Source of the DNA: an uncultured bacterium | GTDB taxonomy: Bacteria; Actinomycetota; Coriobacteriia; Coriobacteriales; Coriobacteriaceae | Direction: 5' to 3' | Length of the DNA: 9,016 bases | Assembly (NCBI GenBank): GCA_905215115.1 | Contig: CAJMOP010000079.1 | Location: 1 to 9,016 of the forward strand | Shown: positions 1 to 7,051 of the stretch, piece by piece | Numbering within the stretch: position 1 is the stretch's first letter | Layout: every line of letters starts with the position of its first letter | The notes under the pieces: model-generated | The model's database searches: none | Told to the model about the DNA's origin: nothing | What the model saw: the letters and a program-made list of their open reading frames with translations, nothing else | Made by a program: the position numbers and the translations under genes

Positions 1-10
1 GATTATAGTT

Positions 11-34
11 TTATTTAAGAATACCTTGCCGCAT
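11..34 (-). CDS. Leader peptide MRQGILK upstream of a ribosomal-protection tet gene (inferred)
   Basis: A complete 7-codon ORF (M-R-Q-G-I-L-K-stop) lies behind AAGGAG with an 8-nt spacing and the promoter at 64-92. From memory, the same leader begins the regulatory region of tet(M) in Tn916 (orf12) and is shared by related ribosomal-protection genes such as tet(W) and tet(O). There, translation of the leader governs transcriptional attenuation ahead of the resistance gene. In Tn916 the leader's AAGGTATTCTTAA segment pairs with a downstream copy to form the terminator. Only the first arm (14-26 here) falls in this window, so the attenuator and the resistance gene cannot be confirmed. The peptide itself has no known activity; it is a regulatory element. 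Which tet class it serves cannot be told from what is present. Confidence 0.6.
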   Translation of the reverse strand: MRQGILK

Positions 35-63
35 ATTTTTTACTCCTTTTCTGGACTTGAATT

Positions 64-92
64 ATTATATCACATCAGTTTTAGGAAAACAA
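64..92 (-). promoter_or_regulatory. Sigma-A-type promoter for the leader/tet transcript
   Basis: On the minus strand there is a -35 of TTGTTT (87-92), a 17-bp spacer and a perfect -10 of TATAAT (64-69). A Shine-Dalgarno AAGGAG (43-48) and the leader ATG (32-34) follow at proper distance. Transcription would run leftward out of the window. The low-GC surroundings suggest it comes from a Firmicute-type element. Confidence 0.75.
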
Positions 93-131
93 GTATCTAA
101 AAGAAATTTTTCTTCCCCTTATATGTAACAA

Positions 132-323
132 TCATACCGGCTTCCTAACGTTCAGAATGGTTTCTACTGTCTGCTGCGGTGTTTGGTTGGAATTGTCCAG
201 CCAAAAGCCGATCCGTGGTGTTGTCTGCATTTTACTAAATACAAATTCAATGTATACAGAAAGAAATATATAAGGAGTGGGAGGGATTCCGCCGTAGTCG
301 GCATTGTAGGAAAATCCAAAAGT
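132..323 (-). pseudogene. Possible C-terminal remnant of an unidentified low-GC gene
   Basis: On the minus strand the frame is open from 323 down to a TGA at 132-134 (63 residues), bounded upstream by TAA at 324-326. An internal ATG at 228-230 would give a 32-residue peptide, with no convincing Shine-Dalgarno. The last 28 residues (RIGFWLDNSNQTPQQTVETI and beyond) vaguely resemble the C-terminal end of P-loop nucleotide-kinase-like AAA proteins, where a D/N-rich segment precedes a TxEETVxxI helix. The rest is not recognisable. It points the same way as the leader peptide, ending about 40 bp before that promoter. It may be the tail of the gene that normally precedes the resistance gene, or chance. 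The assignment is weak. Confidence 0.2.
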
Positions 324-425
324 TTAGATTTTCTCAAAATGCTTATCTTTTGGTCTTTGGTTCGGAATAGTGTAGTGCTGGCGGTCTATCTATTGTTTTC
401 GGTTGCTTGCTTCTTTACCGTACAT

Positions 426-1100
426 GAGCATTTAAGCACGGGTGATATTGTGCTTGATTTTTTCTCAGGCTCAGCATCGACCGCCCATGCCATGTTCCTG
501 CAGGAGCTCGGAAAAGATGATCGCTATCAGTTTATCCTTGTCCAGCTTCCAGAGCCTTGTGACCCGAAACGCGACGCCTACAAGGACGGGTATGAGACTC
601 TCTGCGACATAGGCGAAGGACGCATTCGCCGCGCAGGCGACAAAATCAAAACCGAGCTCGAGGAATCCAACCGTCAACTCAAGCTTGGCGAGGGACCCAA
701 GCAGCTTCCCGACATCGGCTTCCGTGTGTTCGAGCTCGATGAGTCCGGCATTGAGAAGCCCGAGCCCGGTCAGCTCCTCTTCGACGTGGTCAAGCCCGAT
801 CGCTCCGATATGGATATCGTCTTCGAGATGATGCTCAAATGGGGCCTCGAGCTCACGCTGCCCGTCGAGAAGTCTGAAGCCGCGGGCTATCCCATCTGGT
901 CCGTCGCTTGCGACGAGCTCGTCTGCTGCATGTCCCGAGGCCTCACCATTGAGGCGCTCGAGGCCATCGCCGACATGGAGCCCAGGCGCGTTCTCATCCT
1001 CGATTCCGTCCTCGACGACACCCTCAAGCTCAACGCCGTGCAGATCTTCAAGCACGCCGGCGAGCGCATGGGCTGTGAGATCGAATTGAGGACGGTCTAG
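426..1100 (+). pseudogene. Type III restriction-modification methyltransferase (Mod), 5'-truncated
   Basis: About 225 residues match the C-terminal part of a type III (beta-class) N6-adenine methyltransferase. The AdoMet-binding motif I is visible as DFFSGS (456-473), followed by STAHAM, then the family-typical QFILVQLPEP and a GEGRIRRAGDKI helix. Type III Mod proteins usually exceed 600 residues and carry the catalytic DPPY motif N-terminal to motif I. That part and most of the target-recognition region are missing. The frame is open back to an ATG at 183, but those residues are AT-rich and unlike any methyltransferase, so the gene is cut rather than restarted; the true 5' limit of homology is about 426-441. 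Mod supplies both methylation and site recognition for Res, so this fragment should not methylate DNA. It ends one base before res, as in an intact mod-res operon. The missing half may lie beyond the inserted AT-rich segment. Confidence 0.82.
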
Positions 1101-1101
1101 C

Positions 1102-4100
1102 ATGGCGGCGCTCGAGTTCAAGTTCTCATCCGACCAGCAGCACCAGCTGGAGGCCATCGAAGCAACCTGCGACCTGTTCCGCGGACAACAATTTATTGGC
1201 AGCGTATTCTCCGCCGATTCCGGCCGCAAAGGCCAGACGGCAATCGGCGAGCTCATGGTCGGCCACGGCAACGAGCTTCGCGTGGCGCCGGGCCAGCTCC
1301 TCGACAACCTGCACGCCGTGCAGGAGGAGGGCTGCCTCCCGGCAACCGACGTCCTCACCGATGGGCGCCTGCGAGACTTCACCGTCGAGATGGAGACCGG
1401 CACCGGCAAGACCTACGTCTACATCCGCTCCATCTACGAGCTAAACCGCCGCTACGGCATCACCAAGTTCGTTATCGTCGTGCCGAGCGTGGCCATCCGC
1501 GAGGGCGTCCTCAAGAGCCTCCAGACCACCCGCAGGCACTTCGAGACGCTCTACGACCGCACGCCGCTCGACTACTTCGTGTACGACTCGAAGGACATGG
1601 GGCCGGTGGGTAACTTCGCCACGTCGAGCTCCATCCAGGTCATGGTCATCAACATCGACGCGTTCAACAAGGGCCTCGAGAAGGATGGCACCGCGAAGGA
1701 GGGCAACCTCTTCCACCGTCCCAGCGAGAAGCTCACCGGCGGCTTCAGCCCTCGCGAGCTCGTGAGCGCCTGCAAGCCCGTCGTCATCATCGACGAGCCC
1801 CAGAGCGTCGACAACACCAAGCAGGCCAAGGCCGCCATCAAGAGCCTGAACCCGCTGTTCGTGCTGCGCTACTCGGCCACGCACAAGCAGGCCTACAACA
1901 TGATCTACCGCCTCACGCCGGTCGACGCCTTCGAGCGCCACCTGGTGAAGGGCATCTGCGTGGACTCGATCAAGGCCGAGGCGAACCTCAACGGCGCGTA
2001 CGTGAGGCTCGAGTCCGTCAAGTCCGACCCGTTCTCCGCCAAGGTGTCCATCGACGTGCGCCAGGCCGACGGCACGCAGAAGCGCAAGGCCGTCACGGTG
2101 AAGACCGGCAACGACCTCTACCAGAAGAGCGGCGAGAACAGCGACTACGAGAGCGGCTGGGTGGTCAACAACATCGGCGCCGCAGTGGGCGACGAGTTCA
2201 TAGAGTTCCAGAACGGCGAGGTGCTCGAGCTCGGCGAGGCGCTGGGCGACGTCAACGAGGAGGTCGTCAAGCGCGCGCAGATCCGCCGCACCATCGAGGA
2301 CCACCTGGCCCGCCAGTTCGAGCTGTGGCCGCGCGGCGTGAAGGTGCTCTCGCTCTTCTTCATCGACCGCGTCGACCGATACCGCGTCTACGAGCCCGAA
2401 GTCCACGGCGGCCTGTACGCCCTGATGTTTGAGGAGGAGTACGCAGGTGCCCTGAACTCGAAGGCGCCTCGTCGCATCGCAAAGGCGGCGGGGATCGGCA
2501 AGGGCACGTGGCTCGAGTGCTACGAAGCCGTCGGCGCCCCGCTGGTGCGCGACCCCCACGCCGTGCACCAGGGATACTTCGCCAAGGACAAGAAGGGCAA
2601 GTTCAAGGACTCCAAGGGAGCCGCCGGCACCGCCGACGACGCCGGGGCCTTCGAGCTCATCATGCAGAAGAAGGAGACGCTCATCTCCTTCCCGGACGGC
2701 AAGGACGCGGACAAGGACGTCTCTTTCGTCTTCAGCCACTCCGCGCTCAAGGAGGGCTGGGACAACCCCAACGTGTTCCAGATCTGCACGCTCGTCGAGA
2801 CAAAGGACAACCTGACCAAGCGCCAGAAGATCGGCCGCGGTCTGCGCCTGTGCGTGAACCAGGATGGCGAGCGCCTGTACGACCCAGAGGCGAACGTGCT
2901 CACCGTCATCGCGAACGAGAGCTACGACGACTTCGCCAACGGCCTGCAGAAGGAGCTTGAGGCTGAGGACTTCAAGTTCGGCGTCATCACTCCGGAGAGC
3001 TTCACGAAGGTCACGGTCAAGGGCGATGATGGCGTCGAGGAGCGCCTGGGCTACGAGAAGTCCAAGCAGGTCTACGACCACCTCGTCGCGACCGGCATGG
3101 TCGACGACAAGGGCGCGGTGACGCCCGAGCTGAAGGCGGCCGCCGAGGAGGGCAAGGTCGAGCTCCCCGCCGAGCTCGAGCCTGCCAAGGAGCAGGTCGA
3201 GGCGATCATCATCCACAAGTCCCAGAGGGTCCAGATCCGTGACAAGGCCAAGGAGGTCTCGGTCGAGCTGCAGAAGGACGTCACGCTCGACCCTGCGTTC
3301 CAGGCCCTGTGGGACCGCATCCGCCAGCGCACGCGCTTCCAGGTCGAGGTCGACTCCGGCAAGCTCATCGAACATGCCATCGAAGCTGTCGACGGCATGC
3401 TCGCCGTGCGCCCGCCCCAGGTGACGAGCGAGCGTGCCTCGCTGGGCATCGACGACGCGGGCGTGAGCGCCGAGGGCACGGGCACCTCCGTGGTGTCCGT
3501 TTCGGGAAAGGTGAAATACGACCTTCCCGACCCGATCGCAGAGCTGCAGGACGCCGTCGGGCTCACCCGCGGCACCATCAAGGCGATCCTCGAGGGCTGC
3601 AGCCGCCTCGACGAGTTCGAGATCGACCCCGCGACCTTCCTCGCGCAGGTCGGCGACAAGATCAACCGCGTGAAGAACGACCTCATCGCCCAGGGCATCA
3701 AGTACGTGCGCCTTCCCGAGGACGAGTGGTACACCATGCGCGACCTCGAGCTTGACGACTACACGGCCTACCTTGGGCAGAACGCGTGGAAGCCGGACAT
3801 GACGAGCAAGAGCCTGTACAACTACGTGGTCTACGACTCGGCGGGGGTCGAGCGCTCCTTTGCCGAGGCTCTAGACAAGCAGGAGGAGGTTCTCGTGTTC
3901 GCGAAATTGCCCTCGGCGTTCAAGATCGACACGCCGCTCGGCAGTTACAACCCCGACTGGGCGTACGTCGAGGAGGCCGACGGCGAGCGCCGCGTGTACT
4001 TCGTGACCGAGACCAAGGGCGGCAAGAACGGCGAGCCCGCCCTGCGCGACGCGGAGAAGATCAAGATCGGCTGCGCCAAGAAGCACTTCGAGGCGCTGGA

Positions 4101-4164
4101 CCTCGGAAACGACTTCCATTACAACGTGCGCACGACCTACCAATACGAGGCGGTGAAGGCTTAG
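1102..4164 (+). CDS. Type III restriction enzyme, Res subunit
   Basis: A 1020-residue protein of normal size for the ATP-dependent DNA translocase/nuclease subunit of a type III R-M system. It is an SF2 helicase: Walker A in METGTGKT (97-104, Lys103), the family-typical Walker B variant DEPQ (231-234), motif III SAT (258-260), then ALKEGWDNPN (548-556) and QKIGRGLRL (575-583) as motifs V and VI. The C-terminus holds a PD-(D/E)xK nuclease site: PD (951-952) followed by ETK (970-972). All core motifs are intact and there is no frameshift. The ATG lies one base after the mod stop with GAGGA about 10 nt upstream, so translation is coupled. Family knowledge: Res acts only in complex with Mod and cleaves after two inversely oriented sites interact. 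With mod truncated next door, this Res is probably idle unless a Mod is supplied from elsewhere. The gene name res is descriptive of the family; the specificity is unknown. Confidence 0.93.
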   Translation: MAALEFKFSSDQQHQLEAIEATCDLFRGQQFIGSVFSADSGRKGQTAIGELMVGHGNELRVAPGQLLDNLHAVQEEGCLPATDVLTDGRLRDFTVEMETGTGKTYVYIRSIYELNRRYGITKFVIVVPSVAIREGVLKSLQTTRRHFETLYDRTPLDYFVYDSKDMGPVGNFATSSSIQVMVINIDAFNKGLEKDGTAKEGNLFHRPSEKLTGGFSPRELVSACKPVVIIDEPQSVDNTKQAKAAIKSLNPLFVLRYSATHKQAYNMIYRLTPVDAFERHLVKGICVDSIKAEANLNGAYVRLESVKSDPFSAKVSIDVRQADGTQKRKAVTVKTGNDLYQKSGENSDYESGWVVNNIGAAVGDEFIEFQNGEVLELGEALGDVNEEVVKRAQIRRTIEDHLARQFELWPRGVKVLSLFFIDRVDRYRVYEPEVHGGLYALMFEEEYAGALNSKAPRRIAKAAGIGKGTWLECYEAVGAPLVRDPHAVHQGYFAKDKKGKFKDSKGAAGTADDAGAFELIMQKKETLISFPDGKDADKDVSFVFSHSALKEGWDNPNVFQICTLVETKDNLTKRQKIGRGLRLCVNQDGERLYDPEANVLTVIANESYDDFANGLQKELEAEDFKFGVITPESFTKVTVKGDDGVEERLGYEKSKQVYDHLVATGMVDDKGAVTPELKAAAEEGKVELPAELEPAKEQVEAIIIHKSQRVQIRDKAKEVSVELQKDVTLDPAFQALWDRIRQRTRFQVEVDSGKLIEHAIEAVDGMLAVRPPQVTSERASLGIDDAGVSAEGTGTSVVSVSGKVKYDLPDPIAELQDAVGLTRGTIKAILEGCSRLDEFEIDPATFLAQVGDKINRVKNDLIAQGIKYVRLPEDEWYTMRDLELDDYTAYLGQNAWKPDMTSKSLYNYVVYDSAGVERSFAEALDKQEEVLVFAKLPSAFKIDTPLGSYNPDWAYVEEADGERRVYFVTETKGGKNGEPALRDAEKIKIGCAKKHFEALDLGNDFHYNVRTTYQYEAVKA

Positions 4165-4165
4165 G

Positions 4166-5050
4166 ATGTCGAAGCTGCCCGGAAAGATGACGCGAAAGCA
4201 GCACTGGGTGCCGCGGTTCTACCTGCGCCATTTCGCGGATTCCTCCGGGCAGCTTCATGCCTACAGCAGACAGAAGGGCTCCTTCTTCCGCACGAATTGC
4301 GAGAACCTTTGCAGCATGCGCGATCTTTATGAGGTCGAGCATGCCGATGCGACAGGCGATGCGACAGACAGATTCTATGCGCAGAACCTCATCGAGGTTA
4401 AGCTATCTGAGCTCGAGAGCCGCATCGCGCCGCTTTACGATCGCTTTTTGGAACGCCAGAAAGAAGACCAGTGCGAAGACGAAGGGTATTCTGATGGGAA
4501 AGCCGCCGTTTGCGAGCTGGCAGCAAATATCATCGTCCGGCACCCTATCAGTATGCGCGTCGACAAGAAATGGTCACGCGAGACTGCCGAAGAGCTGCTC
4601 AGAAACGTTCATCTGACACCCTATGAGCTCGGCTTGCTCGATTGGTCGGATTGGCGCGGGGATTCCCAAGCGGTGGTCGAGCTTGCCGCCGCCGCAACCA
4701 TGCTCTTCTCCAACGATGATATTGTGCCAGTTAACCGTATTCGAAAGGCTTTTTTTGAGAAGAGCTTCTCCATCCTTAGGGCACCCGTCGGCTCAGGGTT
4801 CGTTACGACGTCGATGCCTATGTTCATCATCGGGCCCGAGGACGACTCGTACGATTTTCATCTCGCGTATATGCCGTTGAGCAGTGAGTATGCTGCGGTC
4901 TTTTCAGATGACCCTCTATTTCCGCCGTTTGCGAGACTCGGTTTTTCGGGCGTCGAGTTCATGAACCGACTTCTTCTGCTTAACTGCGAGCATTGGGATG
5001 TCGCCATATCGAGGGGAAGCGGCCCGCTCGAGCACGCGGTACGCGATTGA
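4166..5050 (+). CDS. DUF4238 domain-containing protein
   Basis: A 294-residue protein whose N-terminus carries the signature of DUF4238, KQHWVPRFYLRHF (residues 11-23), then a Y-x-R strand (YSRQKGSFF) and a middle helix with NIIVRHPISMR where family members have a similar hydrophobic/RxP segment. Its biochemical role is not established. There is no signal peptide or membrane segment. The start is one base after the res stop, with GAAGG about 7 nt before the ATG, so it is co-translated with the type III system. An alternative start at 4187 (Met8) would also keep the domain. Its base composition is lower in GC than res (more T-ending codons, a run of seven T near 4750), suggesting separate acquisition. 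The position suggests an accessory role in defence, but this is inference only. The frame continues past the TGA (see the next ORF). Confidence 0.75.
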   Translation: MSKLPGKMTRKQHWVPRFYLRHFADSSGQLHAYSRQKGSFFRTNCENLCSMRDLYEVEHADATGDATDRFYAQNLIEVKLSELESRIAPLYDRFLERQKEDQCEDEGYSDGKAAVCELAANIIVRHPISMRVDKKWSRETAEELLRNVHLTPYELGLLDWSDWRGDSQAVVELAAAATMLFSNDDIVPVNRIRKAFFEKSFSILRAPVGSGFVTTSMPMFIIGPEDDSYDFHLAYMPLSSEYAAVFSDDPLFPPFARLGFSGVEFMNRLLLLNCEHWDVAISRGSGPLEHAVRD

Positions 5051-5074
5051 AGTCAAGCGAACAGTGCCGAATTC

Positions 5075-5293
5075 ATGCACGAGATGTTCACGCGCGACGG
5101 CAGGGAGCTATCCCTCGACACAGTGATCTACGACCGCTCGAAGAAGAAGGGGCAGACGATGATCGATACCATCGACCGTGGCTGCCTCGAGGGCGGCTGC
5201 CTTGATGACGAGGACCTGCGCATCATCTTCGAGCACCTTCTGGGGAGAAGACGGCAAGGACCGGGAACATTAAAGGGTCAAGCAGCGTATTGA
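5075..5293 (+). CDS. Small hypothetical ORF, possibly a gene remnant
   Basis: A 72-codon ORF that I do not recognise. Residues 1 to about 57 (…RELSLDTVIYDRSKKKGQT… and DRGCLEGGCLDDEDLRIIFEHLL) look like real protein: charged, helical, and codon use like the GC-rich neighbours. The last 15 residues look like chance translation running into the next promoter region. There is no Shine-Dalgarno before the ATG. It is in the same frame as the DUF4238 gene, and the codons between (5051-5074) are open, so only one TGA separates the two. It could be a separate small gene, the relic of a larger gene, or a former C-terminal extension. No membrane segment or metal-binding pattern is apparent. Confidence 0.35.
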   Translation: MHEMFTRDGRELSLDTVIYDRSKKKGQTMIDTIDRGCLEGGCLDDEDLRIIFEHLLGRRRQGPGTLKGQAAY

Positions 5294-5305
5294 TAAAATT
5301 GACCC
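5275..5305. repeat. Inverted repeat GGGTCAA-N17-TTGACCC upstream of the GmrSD-like gene
   Basis: Two perfect 7-bp arms (5275-5281 and 5299-5305) are separated by 17 bp, with centres 24 bp apart. The loop is long and no T-run follows, so it does not look like an intrinsic terminator. The arms flank a TTGATA hexamer that could be the -35 of the nuclease gene, so an operator for a dimeric regulator is one reading. A 7-bp dyad can also occur by chance. Confidence 0.4.
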
Positions 5306-5318
5306 CGCCAGCAATAAC
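5290..5318 (+). promoter_or_regulatory. Possible promoter of the GmrSD-like gene
   Basis: TTGATA (5290-5295, five of six to consensus), a 17-bp spacer and AATAAC (5313-5318, four of six) would start transcripts near 5325, about 20 nt before the ATG. The -10 is weak. The region is more AT-rich than the flanking genes, which supports a promoter here, but read-through from the res operon is also possible because no terminator is visible. Confidence 0.3.
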
Positions 5319-5344
5319 CGCAAAGGATAGATAGGGCTTTAAGG

Positions 5345-7048
5345 ATGGATGCAGGAAAAGCAACGATAAGCGGCGTGTTCAACGGATCGCGCCTGCTCGA
5401 AATACCTTTTTACCAAAGGGCGTACGTCTGGGGAGAAGAGCAATGGGAGCGTTTCCTCGGCGACATGGAGTTCGTCACGGCCTCGAAGCGGCCCTATTTC
5501 CTGGGCTCCATCATCCTGAAGCAGGCCTCCTCCGGCAACACCTGGTCCGAGGTCTCCGAGGTTCGCACCGTCATCGACGGCCAGCAGCGACTCACGACCA
5601 TGGTCATCTTCTTCAAGGCACTCTGTGCAAAAAACGGCACCAACAATTTGTTTGAGCGAGATTTCGTCCTGGAGACCGGCGATGTCGCCTTGCGGCACGG
5701 CAAGTACGACCGGCAGGATTTCGAAAAGGTCGTCAGCGCCACGGGCTGCGAACCCCTCGAGGGCTCCTCGGCCATCGTCCTTGCCTACAACTACTTCCTC
5801 AAGAATATCGACCCGGAGAAGGTCGACAGGAACACGATCAAGTCGAACGTCCAGTTCGTCTGCATCGATCTTACCGAGGGCGAGGACGAGCAGCAGATAT
5901 TCGACACCATCAACTCGCTCGGGGTGCGCCTGACGACGGCGGAGCTCCTTAAGAACTACTTCTTCAACCGCGAGAACGAGCAGGCGTTCAAGGAGTGCTG
6001 GGAAGACGTCTTCGAGCCCACGGCTGAGAAGAGGGAGTATTGGGAGCAGGAGATCGTTACCGGGCGCATCAAGCGCACGCTCGTCGACCTCTTCTTCGAC
6101 GCGTTCCTCCAGATTCTGGTCCAGGACAAGAGGCGTGGCGTCACGACCGAGGACAAGCTCTTCTATTCGCGTACTTCGAACCTCTTCCAGTCCTACAAGG
6201 ATTTCATCGGCAGGTACTGCAACGGCGACAAGGTCGAGATTCTCGACAACATGAAGGCGTATGCCGAGGCGTTCGAGTCCACGTTCGACCCTGGCTACTG
6301 CGACGCGGACATCCCCTCCGCTTCCGGCGTCGAGCGCCTGAACGTGCTGATATTCGGCCTCAAGAACTCGACGCTCATCCCGTACGTGCTCTACGTTCGA
6401 AAGAACGCGGAGTCTTCGAGCGAGGAATCTAAGATCTACGCCCTGCTTGAGAGCTACATCGTCCGCCGAATGCTGGTTCAGGCGACCACGAAGAACTACA
6501 ACAGGCTGTTCACCTCGCTGATCTTGAACGAGGTGAAGGACGCGGAGGCGCTGAGGAAGGCTCTCGAAGCCAATGACGAGGCGACGACGTACATGCCCGG
6601 CGACGCCGAGGTTCGAGCGGCATTCGAGGAATCGTGTCTGTACAACCTCCAGTCCAAGGGCGTCCTCTATCTGCTGGAAAGCGCCATTCGTCCGGGCATG
6701 AGCAGCACGGCCCTGCTCGGGTTCAACCAGTACACCCTCGAGCACATGATGCCCAAGAAGTGGCGCAACAAATGGGGAGCCCTCGACGATGAGGCTGCCA
6801 CGCGAAGGGACCGGAAGCTCCTCACGCTCGGCAACCTCGCCATCATCACGCATTCGCTCAACGCCTCCATCCGCGATGCCGATTGGCCCACCAAGAAGCA
6901 GGGAAAGGGATACAAGGACGGCCTTGCCCTCTGCGCCGCCGGCCTTGCGACCATGGCCGGCGCCCTAGAGAAGGAGTCTTGGAACGAGGGCGATATCGCC
7001 GATCGCGCCGAATGGCTTGCGGACAAGGCGTTGGAGGTCTGGCGCTAG
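5345..7048 (+). CDS. DUF262/DUF1524 protein, GmrSD-type modification-dependent endonuclease
   Basis: A 567-residue single-chain member of the GmrSD family. The N-terminal DUF262 (ParB/sulfiredoxin-like NTP-binding fold) shows IPFYQRAYVW (20-29), FLGSIIL (52-58) and the signature VIDGQQRLTT (76-85). The C-terminal DUF1524 HNH-type nuclease shows YTLEHMMPKKW (463-473, with the His467/Pro470 HxxP motif), then GNLAIITHSLN (496-506) and a late WPTKK (514-518). Both active regions look intact and the size is normal. Characterised relatives such as E. coli GmrSD cut phage DNA with glucosylated hydroxymethylcytosine (type IV restriction); the substrate here is unknown. The ATG at 5345 has AGGG (5333-5336) 8 nt upstream. 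It follows the type III/DUF4238 cluster on the same strand, as in a defence island, and ends 3 nt from the convergent MobC-like gene. Confidence 0.88.
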   Translation: MDAGKATISGVFNGSRLLEIPFYQRAYVWGEEQWERFLGDMEFVTASKRPYFLGSIILKQASSGNTWSEVSEVRTVIDGQQRLTTMVIFFKALCAKNGTNNLFERDFVLETGDVALRHGKYDRQDFEKVVSATGCEPLEGSSAIVLAYNYFLKNIDPEKVDRNTIKSNVQFVCIDLTEGEDEQQIFDTINSLGVRLTTAELLKNYFFNRENEQAFKECWEDVFEPTAEKREYWEQEIVTGRIKRTLVDLFFDAFLQILVQDKRRGVTTEDKLFYSRTSNLFQSYKDFIGRYCNGDKVEILDNMKAYAEAFESTFDPGYCDADIPSASGVERLNVLIFGLKNSTLIPYVLYVRKNAESSSEESKIYALLESYIVRRMLVQATTKNYNRLFTSLILNEVKDAEALRKALEANDEATTYMPGDAEVRAAFEESCLYNLQSKGVLYLLESAIRPGMSSTALLGFNQYTLEHMMPKKWRNKWGALDDEAATRRDRKLLTLGNLAIITHSLNASIRDADWPTKKQGKGYKDGLALCAAGLATMAGALEKESWNEGDIADRAEWLADKALEVWR

Positions 7049-7051
7049 GCC

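Larger units (their letters stand above)
1..425. other. AT-rich foreign module at left edge, junction near 425-440
   Basis: This stretch is much richer in A and T than the rest of the window and has no plus-strand protein that resembles anything known. What can be seen is on the minus strand: a promoter, a Shine-Dalgarno and a short leader peptide (11-92), then a possible gene remnant (132-323). The plus frame is open from 183 into the methyltransferase, but residues before about 426 look like chance translation (hydrophobic, no family resemblance). The composition switches to high GC between about 440 and 500, exactly where methyltransferase homology begins. I read this as the edge of an acquired low-GC segment, probably carrying a tetracycline-resistance gene to the left. 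An assembly chimera is the main alternative. No IS-like terminal inverted repeat or target duplication can be seen because only one side is present. Confidence 0.6.

Noticed and set aside
183..425. N-terminal extension of the methyltransferase back to the ATG at 183
   Set aside because: AT-rich, hydrophobic, no DPPY or other methyltransferase motif and no Shine-Dalgarno; it is the flanking module read through by chance.
1441..3375. Long open frame of 644 codons on the minus strand opposite res
   Set aside because: Leu/Val/Asp/Arg-rich low-complexity translation typical of the antisense of a GC-rich gene; no family resemblance, while the plus strand holds an intact Res.
5048..5050. Programmed read-through or selenocysteine at the DUF4238 TGA
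   Set aside because: No SECIS-like hairpin is evident and the downstream segment differs in composition; a plain stop followed by unrelated sequence is simpler.
5275..5305. Intrinsic terminator after the small ORF
   Set aside because: The stem is only 7 bp with a 17-nt loop, and no T-run follows.
5339..6853. Minus-strand open frame of 504 codons opposite the GmrSD-like gene
   Set aside because: Antisense shadow of a gene with clear DUF262 and DUF1524 motifs; composition biased and no recognisable domain.
7049..7051. Attachment site or terminator between the cargo and the integrase operon
   Set aside because: Only three bases separate the two genes, and no hairpin or tRNA end is visible nearby.
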